NCBI RefSeq assembly: GCF_000235365.1 | Contig: NC_016453.1 | Location: forward strand, 248,001-312,000 | DNA from: Eremothecium cymbalariae DBVPG#7215 | Lineage: Eukaryota > Ascomycota > Saccharomycetes > Saccharomycetales > Saccharomycetaceae | Length of the DNA stretch: 64,000 bases | Reading direction: 5' to 3' | Shown here: piece after piece, positions 63,153 to 64,000 of the stretch | Layout of the letters: every line of letters starts with the position of its first letter | Position numbering within the stretch: position 1 is the stretch's first letter | Translations under genes and position numbers: made by a program | Notes under the pieces: generated by a model | Told to the model about the DNA's origin: nothing | Databases searched by the model: none | What the model saw: only the letters and a program-made list of their open reading frames with translations

Positions 63153-64000
63153 ATGTCGGCCTTTACAGCTTTGAATTCATCTCCTCATGATGCTCTTCTC
63201 GAAGCAGAAGAGCATTCGCGAGAGCTGCAGGTAGAAGAGAGTTTTCGGGTCTTCCAAAGTGCGTTATTTCACCTAAAGGCAAAAAGATTTAGAGATGCTG
63301 AAGTAAAGTTTGAACAGTTGTTTAATATAGATGTACTAAAGCCAAACCAGTGGGGATCTTACAAGCATTCTTCTCCAACATTAGATTCTCTTAGATATTT
63401 AGCTTATAGAAACCGTGGTGTATTCTATTATCAATATGTGAAGGAGAACTCAGAAAATATGGACAAAGATGATATCGTTGATTATATTTTGAAAGTTGTG
63501 GAGAATTTAGTACAATCTTTGCAACATGTTGATGGAGATTCAGCTGTCACAGAACTACTTCTTCAAGTTTTTAAAAGCTTCAAAACAAAGCGTCTTCAGA
63601 GGTGGATTTTAGAATACGAGTTGACAAAACAACCAGATAACACGCTTCTTTTAGGTCGTGGGAAGGCTCTATTGCCTGATACTAAACGGTTTCTGAAGGA
63701 ATATAAAGAATTGTTAGGCAATTTAAGGGAGAGAAAACAAACGGCAACTGTGTCCCATTTTCTAAGTCTAATTGAGGATTGTAAAATAGATGTCTCACCA
63801 CTTCCACAGGTTCTGGATAAAATTGAAACAATGAAAGAGGAGGATGATGCAATGATGAAAGAAATAGACGATTATGAGGTCAACTTAGAAGAGATAAGCT
63901 GGGAATGCATTGCAGAATCTTTTCGAAACCTCGTTCCAAAATTCAAATATACTAATTTTTTTAGTAAAACCCCAGATCCCTATAACGAGGCAAGTGATCC
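63153..64000 (+). CDS. HIR3: Hir3, HIR histone chaperone subunit (3' end beyond the window)
   Basis: The frame starts at the ATG at 63153 and is open to the window edge: 282 codons and two bases, against about 1650 in the family. Hir3 is the TPR-repeat scaffold of the HIR complex, which deposits H3/H4 outside S phase and represses histone genes. The N-terminal helical pairs (VEESFRVFQSALFHLKAKRF, DAEVKFEQLF, LDSLRYLAYRNRGVFYYQYV) fit the Hir3/CABIN1 TPR start. It is divergent from IPA1, as YJR140C and YJR141W are. Confidence 0.92.
   Translation, partial: MSAFTALNSSPHDALLEAEEHSRELQVEESFRVFQSALFHLKAKRFRDAEVKFEQLFNIDVLKPNQWGSYKHSSPTLDSLRYLAYRNRGVFYYQYVKENSENMDKDDIVDYILKVVENLVQSLQHVDGDSAVTELLLQVFKSFKTKRLQRWILEYELTKQPDNTLLLGRGKALLPDTKRFLKEYKELLGNLRERKQTATVSHFLSLIEDCKIDVSPLPQVLDKIETMKEEDDAMMKEIDDYEVNLEEISWECIAESFRNLVPKFKYTNFFSKTPDPYNEASD

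Overview
The window is nuclear DNA from a budding yeast of the Saccharomycetaceae. The evidence is compact, mostly intron-poor genes, GTATGT/TACTAAC splice signals, a nuclear tRNA-Asp(GTC), and recognisable orthologues of S. cerevisiae genes (SEC26, LYS4, HEM1, REG1, PMT4 and others). Gene order interleaves single copies that in S. cerevisiae sit on duplicated sister segments. YDR23x genes alternate with YDL20x genes, and YBR04x-05x genes alternate with YDR02x-03x genes. This is what a lineage that did not go through the whole-genome duplication looks like (Kluyveromyces, Lachancea, Eremothecium or Zygosaccharomyces type). I cannot fix the genus from sequence alone.

The layout has three synteny blocks. 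Block 1 (about 1-20.9 kb): SNU56-like, YDR239C-like, SEC26, MRPL7, GLE1, FMN1, PRP42 (frameshifted), HEM3, LYS4, RTN1, HEM1. Block 2 (about 21-55.5 kb): MUM2 (with an inferred intron), ARO3, a GH5 glucanase-like gene (YBR056W), tRNA-Asp, PRP6, LYS14, YBR053C-like, MIX14, a broken RAD28, REG1, PEX2, VPS54, REB1, RPS11 (spliced), FMP23, a GIP1-position gene, SES1. Block 3 (about 56-64 kb): an unrecognised membrane protein, MGM101, PMT4, PPX1, IPA1 and the 5' part of HIR3.

Functional themes are mixed, as expected of a yeast chromosome: heme synthesis (HEM1, HEM3), lysine synthesis (LYS4 and its regulator LYS14), splicing (SNU56, PRP42, PRP6), membrane traffic (SEC26, RTN1, VPS54), mitochondria (MRPL7, MGM101, MIX14, FMP23), glucose repression (REG1) and general regulation (REB1).

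The least ordinary signals are: two long perfect palindromes, one of them (47 bp) carrying two inverted Reb1 sites exactly at the block 1/block 2 junction and the other 44 bp with no spacer; a nested inverted repeat upstream of RPS11; three CACGTG boxes at exact 14-bp spacing upstream of LYS4; a RAD28 reading frame broken by one in-frame TGA and two compensating frameshifts; a PRP42 frameshift at a T5A5 tract; the MUM2 intron; a 64-codon membrane-type ORF in frame just upstream of MIX14; and pure CAA and AAC/AAT repeats inside REG1 and VPS54. I saw no CRISPR array, transposon, rRNA or prokaryotic-type defence system.
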